DNA from: a virus
DNA length: 64,000 nucleotides
Direction: 5' to 3' (one strand)
IMG/VR virus record: IMGVR_UViG_3300017991_000064
Location: 42,875 to 106,874 of that record
Position numbers and translations under genes: made by a program. Below the pieces are notes generated by a model. The model did no database searches. It saw only the letters and a program-made list of their open reading frames with translations, and was not told the DNA's origin. Positions 32,343 to 41,676 of this stretch are shown here, one piece after another. The first letter of the stretch is position 1, and each line of letters starts with the position of its first letter.

Positions 32343-34523
32343 TTAGTCATTCACGAAGTTTACAATACCGGTAGTAAGGACAGATGATCCCTTCATGTAC
32401 TCTCTATTGTTAAGAATTAAAGAATAATTGTCACATACTGGAAGAACATAAATTCGTGAGGTAGACCCTAAGAATGACAGCGTAAAACTAATCACCCCAT
32501 TTGGTTTATCTATCGTATATGAGATAGATACATAAGCATCCTGATACGTCCCCGAGGCGTCAGATAGCTCCACCTGATGATAACCAAGAGCAGGAAAAAC
32601 GAGAGTAAACTTCTTCAAATTTCTACTAATGGTATCACTAAAAGCTACCGTTGGAGCATAAGTTTCATTCGTTGATATCATAAAACGGAAGGTACCATTG
32701 AGAGTAATAATCTCCTCAACCTCCGTTGCAATCTGAGACTTGAGAGTATCGAGTGTTAGGGTCTGATCAAAGAAGTAATTCAGATTCTCAAGAGCAGCAT
32801 TGAAAAGATCACTAATGTCTCCACTTGAAGTATGATAAACATTTCCTATGTAGCACAATCCTAATTCACGGGGAGCCAGGATGGTATAGTCTACGAAGGA
32901 ATTATCTACAAAGAACTCATTCACAGCATCAATCACTGCTTGAGTGTAGGGATAGAATGTTACCTTAATAACATCACTCTCCTCATAGGCATTAGACTCA
33001 TAAACCTCTGGGATGTTCTGAAGATGGTACCTGAAATCATTCCTGGTAACCAAAGCATTATTCTCAACCTTCTTATCTCTCATATAGTTCCTAAGGAGAT
33101 CAACAGTGGAAAGATTCGGTTGAAAGATTTTTCTTTCAAACCCAATATTGATAGTTCCGAAGGTAACATCAGCATCATCAGTAAGAAGTTTGAGTAGCAT
33201 ATATGAAGAGTCTGTAGCTCCAGTTTGAGAGTTACAAAGATTCGTAAAATCAACATCACCAGCATCGTAAACCGTACCTGGGGCCGGAAGATCATTCAAC
33301 TTCATTCGAAAGGTGAAAGGTAGGTTAACGGGGGAGATATTCGGTTGAAGGTTAAATGACCATAATGTATCAGACAAACGAGTAATATCAGATGATATGA
33401 TTTCGAAGTCAGACGCCTGTAGAAGTTTAATGTTACCGGTAGGAATGTAGGTAGCCTGGCCTGTGATGCTATTCAAAGTGATGGTTCCAGCATTAAGAAT
33501 CTCAGTAATAAACTCTAGGGGAAGTTCAGTAGAAGACAGGTCTGTATCATCCAGAAGAACCTTAAAATCCTCAGTATTCAGAAGACCCGAGAATTCAACA
33601 GAGTTTAGTATCGAGAGTTCCATTGTGTCATTCACATTGAAACCCTCAAATACAATCATTACTTGTTCTTCATCGCCATTGTATGAAAGAAAAGTTTTTG
33701 TGGAATCGGTAGATTGATATTGATTAGCATACAACTCAAACTCAGTACTATCACTGACTCTTCTGATGTAGTAAACTTTGTTCAGATTACTGAAGAGTTG
33801 ATTGAAGTTAGTAGATGTGAGGACAACACTTTGAAGTGTCTGGAGTAGAGTCCGAAAGACATGATTAGAAACAATGTCGTACTGCGTGGAAGCTGTAGTT
33901 GAGCCACTTTCCCAATTGGTCACAGACATTGAAATTAGTGGAGCAGCAAACCCCAGGATCCTAGTGATAGTGATCCCTACATTCATTGTAAGGGGTACCT
34001 GAAAAACAGCAGGGTCGTTGTTAGCAGAATACAACTTCTTCGTTGGATAGAACTTGAAGTAACCTTCTACTTTTCCATCATCAGTGAACTTATGCCTTAG
34101 TCTAATTACCCCACTTAGAGTCAAGGTAAGATTCACTTCCCATGAAGCATTGTAGTCTGGATCAGTATTAGGATTCTCAGAAAAGGTGTAGTCTGTAGCA
34201 CCAGTCAGTTCATAGCCGCCCCAGAGTACCCTATTGATGGTAAACTGTCTTGCATTGAATTGAAGGAACTTCTCAAAATTGAAACCATGCCGTTGAAGAA
34301 AATTCACCAGGGTATCGAACCTTCGTGCTGATTCCTCAAAGGTCTCCTCATATGTTCTGTTAGCAAAGTAGTTTACTCTCCCGGCTATCTCACATAGGAG
34401 CTTGGAGATTACTTGCCCTGCTTCTGATTCTATCTCTCGTGACCAGTATCCCTGGTCCGACATATACTGAAAAAATTCAGACCATAATGTTTCTGGATCT
34501 GTTGTAATGAAACGCTCACTCAC
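32343..34523 (-). CDS. Baseplate wedge protein, J/gp6-like
   Basis: A 726-residue structural protein. The N-terminus (TLWSEFFQYMSDQGYWSREIESEAGQ), then LCEIAGRVNYFANRTYEETF and LVNFLQRHGF, matches the start of T4 gp6/baseplate J-type proteins, in which a helical domain lists the tail position and partner contacts. The rest is a series of beta domains. The C-terminal region carries TVDLLRNYMRDKKVENNALVTRNDF, typical of the J conserved domain near the end. The start is GTG, supported by AGGAGG six bases upstream. It follows the gp25-like gene as in P2/Mu (W then J). It forms the wedge ring that couples receptor binding to sheath contraction. Confidence 0.78.
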   Translation of the reverse strand: MSERFITTDPETLWSEFFQYMSDQGYWSREIESEAGQVISKLLCEIAGRVNYFANRTYEETFEESARRFDTLVNFLQRHGFNFEKFLQFNARQFTINRVLWGGYELTGATDYTFSENPNTDPDYNASWEVNLTLTLSGVIRLRHKFTDDGKVEGYFKFYPTKKLYSANNDPAVFQVPLTMNVGITITRILGFAAPLISMSVTNWESGSTTASTQYDIVSNHVFRTLLQTLQSVVLTSTNFNQLFSNLNKVYYIRRVSDSTEFELYANQYQSTDSTKTFLSYNGDEEQVMIVFEGFNVNDTMELSILNSVEFSGLLNTEDFKVLLDDTDLSSTELPLEFITEILNAGTITLNSITGQATYIPTGNIKLLQASDFEIISSDITRLSDTLWSFNLQPNISPVNLPFTFRMKLNDLPAPGTVYDAGDVDFTNLCNSQTGATDSSYMLLKLLTDDADVTFGTINIGFERKIFQPNLSTVDLLRNYMRDKKVENNALVTRNDFRYHLQNIPEVYESNAYEESDVIKVTFYPYTQAVIDAVNEFFVDNSFVDYTILAPRELGLCYIGNVYHTSSGDISDLFNAALENLNYFFDQTLTLDTLKSQIATEVEEIITLNGTFRFMISTNETYAPTVAFSDTISRNLKKFTLVFPALGYHQVELSDASGTYQDAYVSISYTIDKPNGVISFTLSFLGSTSRIYVLPVCDNYSLILNNREYMKGSSVLTTGIVNFVND

Positions 34524-34538
34524 CTTATGCCTCCTACG

Positions 34539-34880
34539 TTAAAATCCTGGAATGACCATTTCTAATGTGAGTTGATTCCCCTTGAAGGATGTCATATTAA
34601 TAGTAAGCTTATAACTATTAGCATCCAACCTATCCAGGAAGATCGTATCCACTGCCACCCTTGGTTCGTATTTCTCTATTGTCTGCCTTATTAAGGGTTC
34701 TAGCCCCCTAGTAAAACTAACCTCATTCTTAAATAGTAGGGACCTAAGATTCATAAAACCTTGAATCCCTAAGGCCTCTTTGTCGCTTACTCTCAAAATC
34801 ATCTTCACCGATTCAAGAATTGCCTCATCCTCATTGGTAGTAAAAGTAAACGTCTTCAAAAGTAGAGCATAATCAGCCAT
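34539..34880 (-). CDS. Baseplate wedge protein, gp25/gpW-like
   Basis: A 113-residue protein of the gp25/W lysozyme-like fold family that nucleates the sheath at the baseplate. It has the conserved region NLRSLLFKNEVSFTRGLEPLI followed by RQTIEKYEPRVAVDTI. The EPRV motif is diagnostic for this family. Length is typical (100-130). A GAGGAG SD precedes the start. Repeat copy C fills the gap to the upstream spike gene. Confidence 0.85.
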   Translation of the reverse strand: MADYALLLKTFTFTTNEDEAILESVKMILRVSDKEALGIQGFMNLRSLLFKNEVSFTRGLEPLIRQTIEKYEPRVAVDTIFLDRLDANSYKLTINMTSFKGNQLTLEMVIPGF

Positions 34881-34899
34881 ATCAATTCTCTCCTCAATG

Positions 34900-34977
34900 A
34901 TCGTCGATTTTTAAGTTAAGGATTTCCACTGCTAGGATAAACAAATTAAACCTACCCACCAAATTTTCATCCTAGCA
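34900..34977 (-). repeat. Dispersed intergenic repeat, copy C
   Basis: In sense orientation with the flanking - strand genes. It begins TGCTAGGATGAAAATTTGGT (matching copies A and B) and keeps AATTTGTTTA. Its second half (CAGTGGAAATCCTTAACTTA) is nearly identical to copy E. It fills the 103-base gap between the spike and gp25-like genes. The left half resembles one subtype and the right half another, so the copy looks mosaic. Confidence 0.8.
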
Positions 34978-34983
34978 TAGGGA

Positions 34984-36207
34984 TTATTTCGTCTCAATTT
35001 CCTTACCATTATATTTTGCTTTCCCGGCGGTAAGTAGATTTATGTCACCACCACAAAGTATTCTTACGCTAGATGCGGCATCTAACTGAATCTCACCAGC
35101 GGTTTCTATCTTTACTTCATCAGTTGCAGAGATTCTAATCTTGTTCGTTGCCTCTATAACAGTTTCATCATCAGATGCCACAAGGACCTTCTCTCCACCA
35201 AATGCTGCAGCTCCCTCTCCTGCCGCCGCCGCTACATGAATTTCATCACCACCAAATTGGCCGGTGGGATCCAGATTTTCATGTGAGATCCCGATAAAAT
35301 GAGAATCTAGTGGGCCAGAACCAAAGAAACATCGTGCCGTAACACCCAAAGGAGAAATTTCAACCTCATACCGCTTATCAGGATCGGTGTCATCGTAAGG
35401 AATAGTAATCTTTATCTTACTATCTTCACCCACTAACGAAAACCCTAGAGCACCCTGGATGATTGTGATAAGTGAAACCTTAAAGTAAGTATACCAATAC
35501 TTTGGGGAGAGGAGAGAGAGAAAACCAGTTTCAGTCTCATCAGGATTAGTATCCTTAGGTTTCTCTGCTCTCCCAATCCTTAACCAGGGAAAAAACGGTG
35601 TAACTGGATCACTATCACTTCCAACCTCAGTTTCATCCTTGTAACTAGTAAATGATGTTATAGGTTGTTCTTTATTGAAGAAGGTCTTTTGTCTACCTTC
35701 ATCAGCAATCTTTTCGTAGTTGTCCTTGAAGTAATCTTCGTCTAGGTCAAGTTGTTCCAGTGCAGCATTAATTGTATCTAGAGTTTCGGTATCAAAGATC
35801 TCTTCCAACACTTCGTAGATGTTATCATACTCACTAGGAACCTCTTCTTCTGTCTCTTCATCAATGTAAGCAGGGCGGATGTATCTATAAGGTAGGTAAA
35901 GGGGTTTGGAGATATCATCATTCTCAAAGAGAAGAATAACTCTATCACCAACCGCTGGAACCGTACCTTCAAGGATTTCACTCCCTAGTTTCCTATGAAT
36001 CAGAGAGACGGACCAGGGCAGTAGATCATATTTTAGTTTAGTCGTGGCAGCATCGTTGTCAACCATCCCTTCAAACATAAAGCAGTTGACCTTGACCTGA
36101 CTAGATAACAGATATTCATTCTCATCACGATCCTGAAGAACAACTTTACCCACAACCATTTGTTTCGTTAATCCAAAATTTTGAAAACCTCTTTGATTTA
36201 TGTTCAT
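34984..36207 (-). CDS. Baseplate spike protein, gp5/gpV-like
   Basis: A 407-residue protein. The N-terminal about 110 residues form an OB-fold: LPWSVSLIHRKLG, then GTVPAVGDRVILLFENDD, then KPLYLPYRY, matching the P.VGD.V.V.F.....KPLY motif of gpV/gp5/VgrG spikes. An acidic helical insertion (about 125-200) follows. The C-terminal about 150 residues show short repeats with beta-helix spacing (ISATDEVKIETAGEIQLDAASSVRI), typical of the trimeric needle. No lysozyme domain is fused (unlike T4 gp5). It overlaps the hub gene stop (ATGA). It pierces the cell envelope under the hub. Confidence 0.85.
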   Translation of the reverse strand: MNINQRGFQNFGLTKQMVVGKVVLQDRDENEYLLSSQVKVNCFMFEGMVDNDAATTKLKYDLLPWSVSLIHRKLGSEILEGTVPAVGDRVILLFENDDISKPLYLPYRYIRPAYIDEETEEEVPSEYDNIYEVLEEIFDTETLDTINAALEQLDLDEDYFKDNYEKIADEGRQKTFFNKEQPITSFTSYKDETEVGSDSDPVTPFFPWLRIGRAEKPKDTNPDETETGFLSLLSPKYWYTYFKVSLITIIQGALGFSLVGEDSKIKITIPYDDTDPDKRYEVEISPLGVTARCFFGSGPLDSHFIGISHENLDPTGQFGGDEIHVAAAAGEGAAAFGGEKVLVASDDETVIEATNKIRISATDEVKIETAGEIQLDAASSVRILCGGDINLLTAGKAKYNGKEIETK

Positions 36208-37376
36208 CGTGGATCTCTCTTCAAAACTACACCGTAGAGTTTAGTGTAGATACCTGAGTTTCTTTTCACAAAAAATAATTTCTGGAGAACAACATAGAGA
36301 CCAGATGCTCCTGTGTTTGATGTTATTTTGTAGAGATGTCCAACTTCTGGATCCCCGGATATGTATCCTTGTATAGTTGTGGTATATAAGTAATTTCGGA
36401 CAAACCTCCAAAATTCATGATTGTTAGCGTAGGTGTCAAGATAGAGTCGTTGTAAGTCATTTTTCCTTCCTATGTCAAAAGTTCGGATTGGTTCAATTCC
36501 ACCCTCAACAGCTTCAGCTCCCTCTTTCTCTGGGTCAAAGAGCTCTTCTGTTAGGTAGGGTACGAAATCTTGCCACTCTTCAGGTTTCAATGTTGTCCCT
36601 GTACTATCGGTCTCATTCTCTTCATCACGTGAATGGTAAGTATGGTATAAAGCATCCTTGTAAAATTGCCACTTGAGGTTGTTGTTAAGAATAGCATGAG
36701 TGTACTTGTATACATGAGATCGTGTCCTAACAACATCTTTCAAATTAGATGGTTTTACATCTTTTCCCTCGGCCGAATTGATCTTATCTATAAACGACAC
36801 TACCTTGCCTTCACCAGAAAGATTAATGTAAGCTACCATACCAGGAACATCATCCTCAGAGGTAGCAAAGTAAGTAAGGTTGCTCAAGAATTGCAATGCT
36901 GTTTCATATCCCTTATAAACAAAGAAGAAATCATCTTCTTCAACAAGTGGTTCTTCTCTTTCATATGAGAAGTTGTAATGATCATAAACTTCCTGAAGAG
37001 AGTTTACTTTGAAAGCTTTCGGCAACCTATCATTAATCAAACTAGCAGACTGAAGGTTGTGGCCAGCAAAATCTAGTACTCTCTCTTGATTCTCTTCTAA
37101 CCTAATACCCGACTGGGATAGCTTTGATGATATGAGAAATTCAGTTTCCACATGTTGATTCGGATCTGGTCCATTCCCAAATTTCAGAGTAATTGGATAC
37201 CATCCTTTAATACCAGTTGTTACCCCGAATCTATCAAAACCAGTGAATCTCAGTGTAGGAATTACTGAGAGAAACCCATATGAGAGTACGATGCTCTCAA
37301 AGTCTACATCCGTCATTGGTAGAGAGAGCTCATTAAATTTGATGTCAGCATAAAGACTATTGGTAAAAGCTGGCAT
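36204..37376 (-). CDS. Baseplate hub protein, gpD/gp27/gp44-like
   Basis: A 390-residue hub protein. The beginning (NELSLPMTDVDFESIVLSYG) and strand-rich first 130 residues fit the two tube-like domains of gp27-type hubs. YKGYETALQFLSNLTYFA near residue 180 is like the short helical protease-like/hub segment of P2 gpD. The C-terminal 60 residues read QGYISGDPEVGHLYKI, a strand followed by G.LY.I, usual in these hubs. Gene order (LysM-like, this, spike, W, J) matches P2/Mu gpX-D-V. It joins the tube to the spike at the tail tip. Confidence 0.75.
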   Translation of the reverse strand: MPAFTNSLYADIKFNELSLPMTDVDFESIVLSYGFLSVIPTLRFTGFDRFGVTTGIKGWYPITLKFGNGPDPNQHVETEFLISSKLSQSGIRLEENQERVLDFAGHNLQSASLINDRLPKAFKVNSLQEVYDHYNFSYEREEPLVEEDDFFFVYKGYETALQFLSNLTYFATSEDDVPGMVAYINLSGEGKVVSFIDKINSAEGKDVKPSNLKDVVRTRSHVYKYTHAILNNNLKWQFYKDALYHTYHSRDEENETDSTGTTLKPEEWQDFVPYLTEELFDPEKEGAEAVEGGIEPIRTFDIGRKNDLQRLYLDTYANNHEFWRFVRNYLYTTTIQGYISGDPEVGHLYKITSNTGASGLYVVLQKLFFVKRNSGIYTKLYGVVLKRDPR

Positions 37377-37379
37377 AGA

Positions 37380-37691
37380 TTACTCCACAGTTTCAGAAGG
37401 GTTGTTTACTTCGATCGCATCATCCAAGGTTGTATTTAATTCTGCTATATCAGAGACATATGGTATTTTTATAATCATACCTGGCACAACCTCGTTAATG
37501 GGATCCATAAGATTATTTACTTCAGCAATAATCCACCAGTATTCTTTGTCACCCAGATTACGTTGTGCAATAAGATCCAACCTACCCTGTTCGTCGCTAG
37601 CAACAGTAATCTCACTATAACCCTCTTTCCGGTAGGAGTATCGTTTCTTTTTGAAGAAGTCACCATCATTTAGTAATACAGCCCAACCCAT
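37380..37691 (-). CDS. LysM/tail protein X-like baseplate protein (gp53-like)
   Basis: A 103-residue protein whose residues about 35-80 read RLDLIAQRNLGDKEYWWIIA, then EVNNLMDPINEVVPGMIIKIP. This is a LysM-like fold as in P2 gpX and T4 gp53, including the D-x-IA start, WW-x-I-A-x-x-N and PG-x-x-I-x-IP end. Such proteins locate in the baseplate hub or wedge. The start overlaps the preceding stop (TAATG) and it lies three bases from the hub gene. There is no signal peptide. Confidence 0.78.
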   Translation of the reverse strand: MGWAVLLNDGDFFKKKRYSYRKEGYSEITVASDEQGRLDLIAQRNLGDKEYWWIIAEVNNLMDPINEVVPGMIIKIPYVSDIAELNTTLDDAIEVNNPSETVE

Positions 37692-38344
37692 TATCTGGTC
37701 CTCCCTCTAAAGAAATCATCACCACGAGTGAGAAGGTTCTTCTTCCTGAATGAACAGTCTAGCTGAGCTAGGCCAAAGACACCGTCGTTCATTATCGGTA
37801 AGTAACATCTTCCCTGTATACGTGTTGGAAGAAGATTTACTAGATTTATCTGAGTTATACCCGGATCACCAATGAAAACATTGATGATTCTAAGTGGTTC
37901 AAATGCTCTACCCAAAGTACCCCAATCCCCATTGACAAAAGCGGCATTCAGAACATCCCAAGTTAAGCCACCTTTGTAACCAGCTGGGGGTACTATCCTT
38001 CCAGTACCTGAAGTTAGATCTACTCCGAACATTGAAGTGAGATCAACGATTTTGTCCATTACCTCACTTGCCCCATCTTCCTTGGCTCTAAAGAGAATTG
38101 AAATCTCAACCTCTGGTGGGGTAGCAGATTCCCAGGTTTCAACATATTGAAAACCAAATTGTGTCGTTGCTCCCCCGCCAAAGCCTATTTGTGCTGCAAT
38201 ATCAAAAATCCCCTTACTATTAGCAGAGAATGGTTTCTGATAAGAGTTAGAAATACTGAAGTCAAGAGAATCACTTTGAAGGATTCCTGTTACTTCAGTG
38301 ATTCCACCGGTTTCGGCATTTATTTCTTGAATTGTTGCTTTCAT
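37691..38344 (-). CDS. Tail/baseplate protein, position of gpN/gp43
   Basis: A 217-residue protein with no family I can name. It is rich in glycine and strand residues (IFDIAAQIGFGGGATTQFGFQ). Two stretches, PPAGYKGGLTWDVLNAAF and FEPLRIINVFIGDP, could be structural motifs. It lies directly after the tape measure and before the LysM-like gene, the place held by Mu gp43/P2-like initiator proteins, so it probably sits at the tube-baseplate junction. It starts where the tape measure ends with no gap and overlaps the next gene by one base. Confidence 0.6.
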   Translation of the reverse strand: MKATIQEINAETGGITEVTGILQSDSLDFSISNSYQKPFSANSKGIFDIAAQIGFGGGATTQFGFQYVETWESATPPEVEISILFRAKEDGASEVMDKIVDLTSMFGVDLTSGTGRIVPPAGYKGGLTWDVLNAAFVNGDWGTLGRAFEPLRIINVFIGDPGITQINLVNLLPTRIQGRCYLPIMNDGVFGLAQLDCSFRKKNLLTRGDDFFRGRTR

Positions 38345-40759
38345 TTAGAATCCCTCCACTGGGATTGTGATGTCATCAATGTTCGTGGTTGGTTTCATCA
38401 CTTTCACCTCTAATGGATTCTGTCTTCCACCTGAAGAAGTTGCTTCCCCACCTCGTTTAATAGCATCCATGAACACTGCCATTTGTTCCCTATTCGCCCT
38501 AGCATATTCTTCAGCAGCATTACGTGACATACTTGTAACTTTCTGTAGTTGCGTAGCTTCCTCTTTGATCTTTATCTCATCAGCCGCTCTCTTCAAATTC
38601 TCGGTCATTGTATCACCAACTCTACCTACTTCGTCAAGAGACCTATCAACAATACTGTCCCTCATTTCTTTCACATTCATGGTAGCTTGTTCTAGAGCAT
38701 CTTGGTATGCTTGTGCTATTGCACGTTTATCTGCTATACCAGCTTCCTCAGCTTTGATCTTCTTAGTTAAACTTGCTTGTCGAATCCCTTCAGCAATGGC
38801 TACCCCGGGAATATAGCCTAGTGGGCTTTCCATCCGTTTCTTACTTTTAGCTAATTGTGATTTGAGATCCTCTAGAACTTTCTCTCGACCTTCGACTCCT
38901 ATCTCCAAAGCTTTTGTACTTTGTTCAACCTGAAATTTAGCTGCTTCCACCCCCTGAGTTTCAACAACTTTCTCAAGAGATGAAATAAGCTGTTTTGGTT
39001 CTTTAATGGCTTTCTCTTTTTGAAATTCTAACTGCTTCTTGGCCATTTCTTCTGCTTCTTTTAGGTTTTTGATATCATCAAACAATCCTTTAGCTTCCTT
39101 AAAGAGATTCTTCAACTGAACATATGCAAACCTGGAAACAAGGGCTACCCCTAGAATCTTGAGACCCCCGAGAAATAGACCAGAAGCAAGCATAGGCTGG
39201 ATCCATGACATCAGTTTCTGTTTGAGACTACCAACACCAAAGACCCCAGTGTCTTTTTCTTTACCTTCAAACTTTGAAGCTAAATCCCCCATTTCATCAG
39301 CAAACTGTTCTCTATTGGCTTCATTGATATCTTTAATAGCTCGCTCTGTTTGTTGCTGTTCTCTTTTCCGTGCTTCAATATCTCTTTCCCGAACCATCCC
39401 ATCAGCTATTAAAACATTCAGCGTCTCCTCATTTAACCCACGAATTGATTCAAGGGATTCCTTGACTTCCTGATCCCCAGACACCCTCTCTGTTTTCCGT
39501 GCTGCGGATAGAGAGGACTCAATGAATTGATTCGCCGCTGCTATAGCCTCATCATATGTTTTCCCTGCTTCTCGTGCATCCTTGAAGACCTCAGCCCCTT
39601 TTTCATAGATAGCAGCTCTCTCTTCCTCAGTAACAGGTTTAATTGTTACTCTAACAGACTTAGCAGCTCTGGTTCTCACCGAAGGAGTAGGTACCTCCTT
39701 AACCTGTTCTCTAGGTTGTTCAATCTCACCGAATGCTCCAGCAACCTTAGCTCTTTCTGTCCTTCGTCTTTCTCTCTCGGCCCTATCAGTCTGTTTCCTA
39801 AGAAACTGAAAGTTTGAAGTTGCTTCCTTAGCAAAGTCATAAAAACCACCAAAAGCAGAACGTCCCAACAGATCCTGAACATTCTCTTTATAGGCCTGGC
39901 TGATTACATCCGAGTAATCAATGAACAACTTTTTATTACGTTCAAAATCGATATTTCGCTGTTTCAGTTGATCTGATAGATAAGTTTCATAATCAACAGT
40001 CAGAACGCTATTTTTAGTCAGAGCATTCTTCACATCTTCGTTGATTTCCTTGGAGGCCAGAATCTCCTTTCTCATTCTACTCTGCTCATCCAAAAGATCA
40101 AACATAGCCTTTGTTCGCTGTTGACTAAATTTAATACTAGGATCAACAAATTCCGCTATCTCTTTACTTAACTTCGTAAGGAGATTGCTATAGTTTTGAA
40201 GAGTCTCGTTATTCTGTAGAAGAGCGGTGTCCAACCGTGTAATTCTCTTCACCTCTTTGGAAATGTCTAAACCCACATCCTTGAAAACCCTCAAGGATGC
40301 CTGGATTACTTCATAACTCTGACCAGTAATAGCAGATAGATCAACAACAGATTCTGTAACATCATTAGTCCCAACCTTCGCTTCCTGGATACCTAAAGCA
40401 ATGGTAGACTTTAACTCATTCAGTAAGTCTCTAACCTCTGAGAGTCTTTCACTATTCCTCTGCTGCGTATCAGCACTAGTATCTGAGATATTTTCAGATA
40501 GCTCCATACCTAAGGAATCAATTACGCTTGAAAGAAGACCTAGCGATTTTTGCATCTGAACACTAGCATCTAAGCGTACGATAGCTTCCTTCATGCTTGT
40601 CTCAATCTCACCGAGCCTCACTTCGATATTAATAAGGTGGGTGCTTATTGATCCACCACCTTCAGGAATCATATCTCTAATAGACTGAGTAATTCCTTTA
40701 GTGAGTCCCCGAAGTAACCTTCTCAGGTCAATTCCTACACTTTCAAAGATTGAGAACAT
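38345..40759 (-). CDS. Tail tape measure protein
   Basis: An 804-residue, mainly alpha-helical protein of long charged coiled coils (RKETEIA-type composition, e.g. AERERRRTERAKVAGA), with one central hydrophobic segment (LFLGGLKILGVALVSRFAYV, about residues 526-545). This is the standard tape-measure make-up; it sets tail length and is ejected with DNA into the cell envelope. No lytic domain is visible. Length would predict a moderately long tail (about 1.5 angstrom per residue is a general rule). It follows the probable +1-frameshift chaperone region, as in other tailed phages. CGGAGGAGATAG lies upstream of the ATG and serves as SD within the chaperone extension stop. Confidence 0.85.
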   Translation of the reverse strand: MFSIFESVGIDLRRLLRGLTKGITQSIRDMIPEGGGSISTHLINIEVRLGEIETSMKEAIVRLDASVQMQKSLGLLSSVIDSLGMELSENISDTSADTQQRNSERLSEVRDLLNELKSTIALGIQEAKVGTNDVTESVVDLSAITGQSYEVIQASLRVFKDVGLDISKEVKRITRLDTALLQNNETLQNYSNLLTKLSKEIAEFVDPSIKFSQQRTKAMFDLLDEQSRMRKEILASKEINEDVKNALTKNSVLTVDYETYLSDQLKQRNIDFERNKKLFIDYSDVISQAYKENVQDLLGRSAFGGFYDFAKEATSNFQFLRKQTDRAERERRRTERAKVAGAFGEIEQPREQVKEVPTPSVRTRAAKSVRVTIKPVTEEERAAIYEKGAEVFKDAREAGKTYDEAIAAANQFIESSLSAARKTERVSGDQEVKESLESIRGLNEETLNVLIADGMVRERDIEARKREQQQTERAIKDINEANREQFADEMGDLASKFEGKEKDTGVFGVGSLKQKLMSWIQPMLASGLFLGGLKILGVALVSRFAYVQLKNLFKEAKGLFDDIKNLKEAEEMAKKQLEFQKEKAIKEPKQLISSLEKVVETQGVEAAKFQVEQSTKALEIGVEGREKVLEDLKSQLAKSKKRMESPLGYIPGVAIAEGIRQASLTKKIKAEEAGIADKRAIAQAYQDALEQATMNVKEMRDSIVDRSLDEVGRVGDTMTENLKRAADEIKIKEEATQLQKVTSMSRNAAEEYARANREQMAVFMDAIKRGGEATSSGGRQNPLEVKVMKPTTNIDDITIPVEGF

Positions 40760-40764
40760 TTATA

Positions 40765-40941
40765 CTATCTCCTCCGTTGATTTTGCTCTTTCCTTCTTTC
40801 AATGGTTTTATTTGCAACTTCATTTAGGTCGGTAGGTTCCGACTCTAAGATATCGTTGAGACTCATCTTCATTAACTCATTCAGAATACTTAGATTCTTG
40901 TAGAATGAGTCATGACTATATAAACGTAGTAATCTCTCGAA
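40765..40941 (-). CDS. +1-frame extension of tail assembly chaperone (likely GT-type product)
   Basis: An open frame without its own SD runs from 40989 to a stop at 40765, just before the tape measure. Joined after the CCC codon at 40945-40943 of the upstream gene (CCC TTT, a classic +1-slippery context), it would extend that protein by 58 codons: FERLLRLYSHDSFYKNL..., then LNELMKMSLNDILESEP and a basic end KEQNQRRR, about 297 residues in all. A G/GT-type frameshifted chaperone just before the tape measure is the usual arrangement in tailed phages. A sequencing error or -2 shift is the alternative. Confidence 0.6.
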   Translation of the reverse strand, partial: FERLLRLYSHDSFYKNLSILNELMKMSLNDILESEPTDLNEVANKTIERRKEQNQRRR

Positions 40942-41659
40942 AGGGTATTCGTAGCGACACCTCCTGGTCGCATTTAGAACAGGTCTTTTTCATTGTAGCG
41001 GGAAGACCGTAGGACATCATTCGTCCTATCATCTGCTTTATGGGAACATACCATTGATAATCAAAGTCGTTCTCAACCATTTCGAATCTCTCATCTAGAG
41101 TAGTTGACCTCTCTGTAATAAGACAGGCGGCTGCTCTTAGTTTAACCTCTTCCATGAACAGATCATCAAGAGCCTCATCATAAGCAACTGAGTTGACATC
41201 CTCTGGGAGATTGTTTTTCATCTCTTCAGTTCTAGCAAGGATCTCAGCAAGATCGCCCACTCTCAGGAACGTGAATTTATGCTTATCGACCCTAAATTCC
41301 TTTCCATCGTATGGTATTGGAACTAGCTCAGAGAGATCAAGAATATCAGTGTTTTCTACACCACAATCACATTCCCACCCAAAGGTGTAGAGATTCCCCT
41401 CTGGGATGGAAGCCATTCTGATAGCCACCGCTAAGAAATCAAAATCCACTACGGCGAGATTTGACATCTTCTCTAGTCCCTCAATAGCTACAACCTCTTG
41501 AAAGACTTCCACCATAGCTTCATACTTGATGGCCCTAGGCATCTCTTTCTTCTGAAATTTAGCAAGGTGTTTCTGGTGTTTCATCTTGATCCCAGTAAAC
41601 AAAGCCTCGTTTCCATAAATACTCCCATTTGTAGGAAGCATAAGAATAAGATCTGACAT
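40916..41659 (-). CDS. Tail assembly chaperone / baseplate hub protein, T4 gp26-like (PF12322 type)
   Basis: A 247-residue protein (start ATG 41659 has GGAGG nine bases upstream; the in-frame GTG at 41665 is less likely). It contains a CxC (C97, C99 in WECDCG) and a late CSKC (C227, C230), probably a zinc site. LEKMSNLAVVDFDFLAVAIR, then MIGRMMSYGLPATM, match the T4 base-plate family to which gp26 belongs. Location between tube and tape measure fits a chaperone of tail assembly. The frame ends at TAG 40916, but an open +1 frame continues for 50 more codons to the tape measure (see separate entry). Confidence 0.65.
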   Translation of the reverse strand: MSDLILMLPTNGSIYGNEALFTGIKMKHQKHLAKFQKKEMPRAIKYEAMVEVFQEVVAIEGLEKMSNLAVVDFDFLAVAIRMASIPEGNLYTFGWECDCGVENTDILDLSELVPIPYDGKEFRVDKHKFTFLRVGDLAEILARTEEMKNNLPEDVNSVAYDEALDDLFMEEVKLRAAACLITERSTTLDERFEMVENDFDYQWYVPIKQMIGRMMSYGLPATMKKTCSKCDQEVSLRIPFREITTFI

Positions 41660-41676
41660 TGTCACCTACCTCCGCT

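Noticed and set aside
40765-40864. An independent 33-residue gene (ATG...MSLNDILESEP) before the tape measure
   Set aside because: It lacks an SD and is better explained as the tail of a +1-frame extension that opens well upstream.
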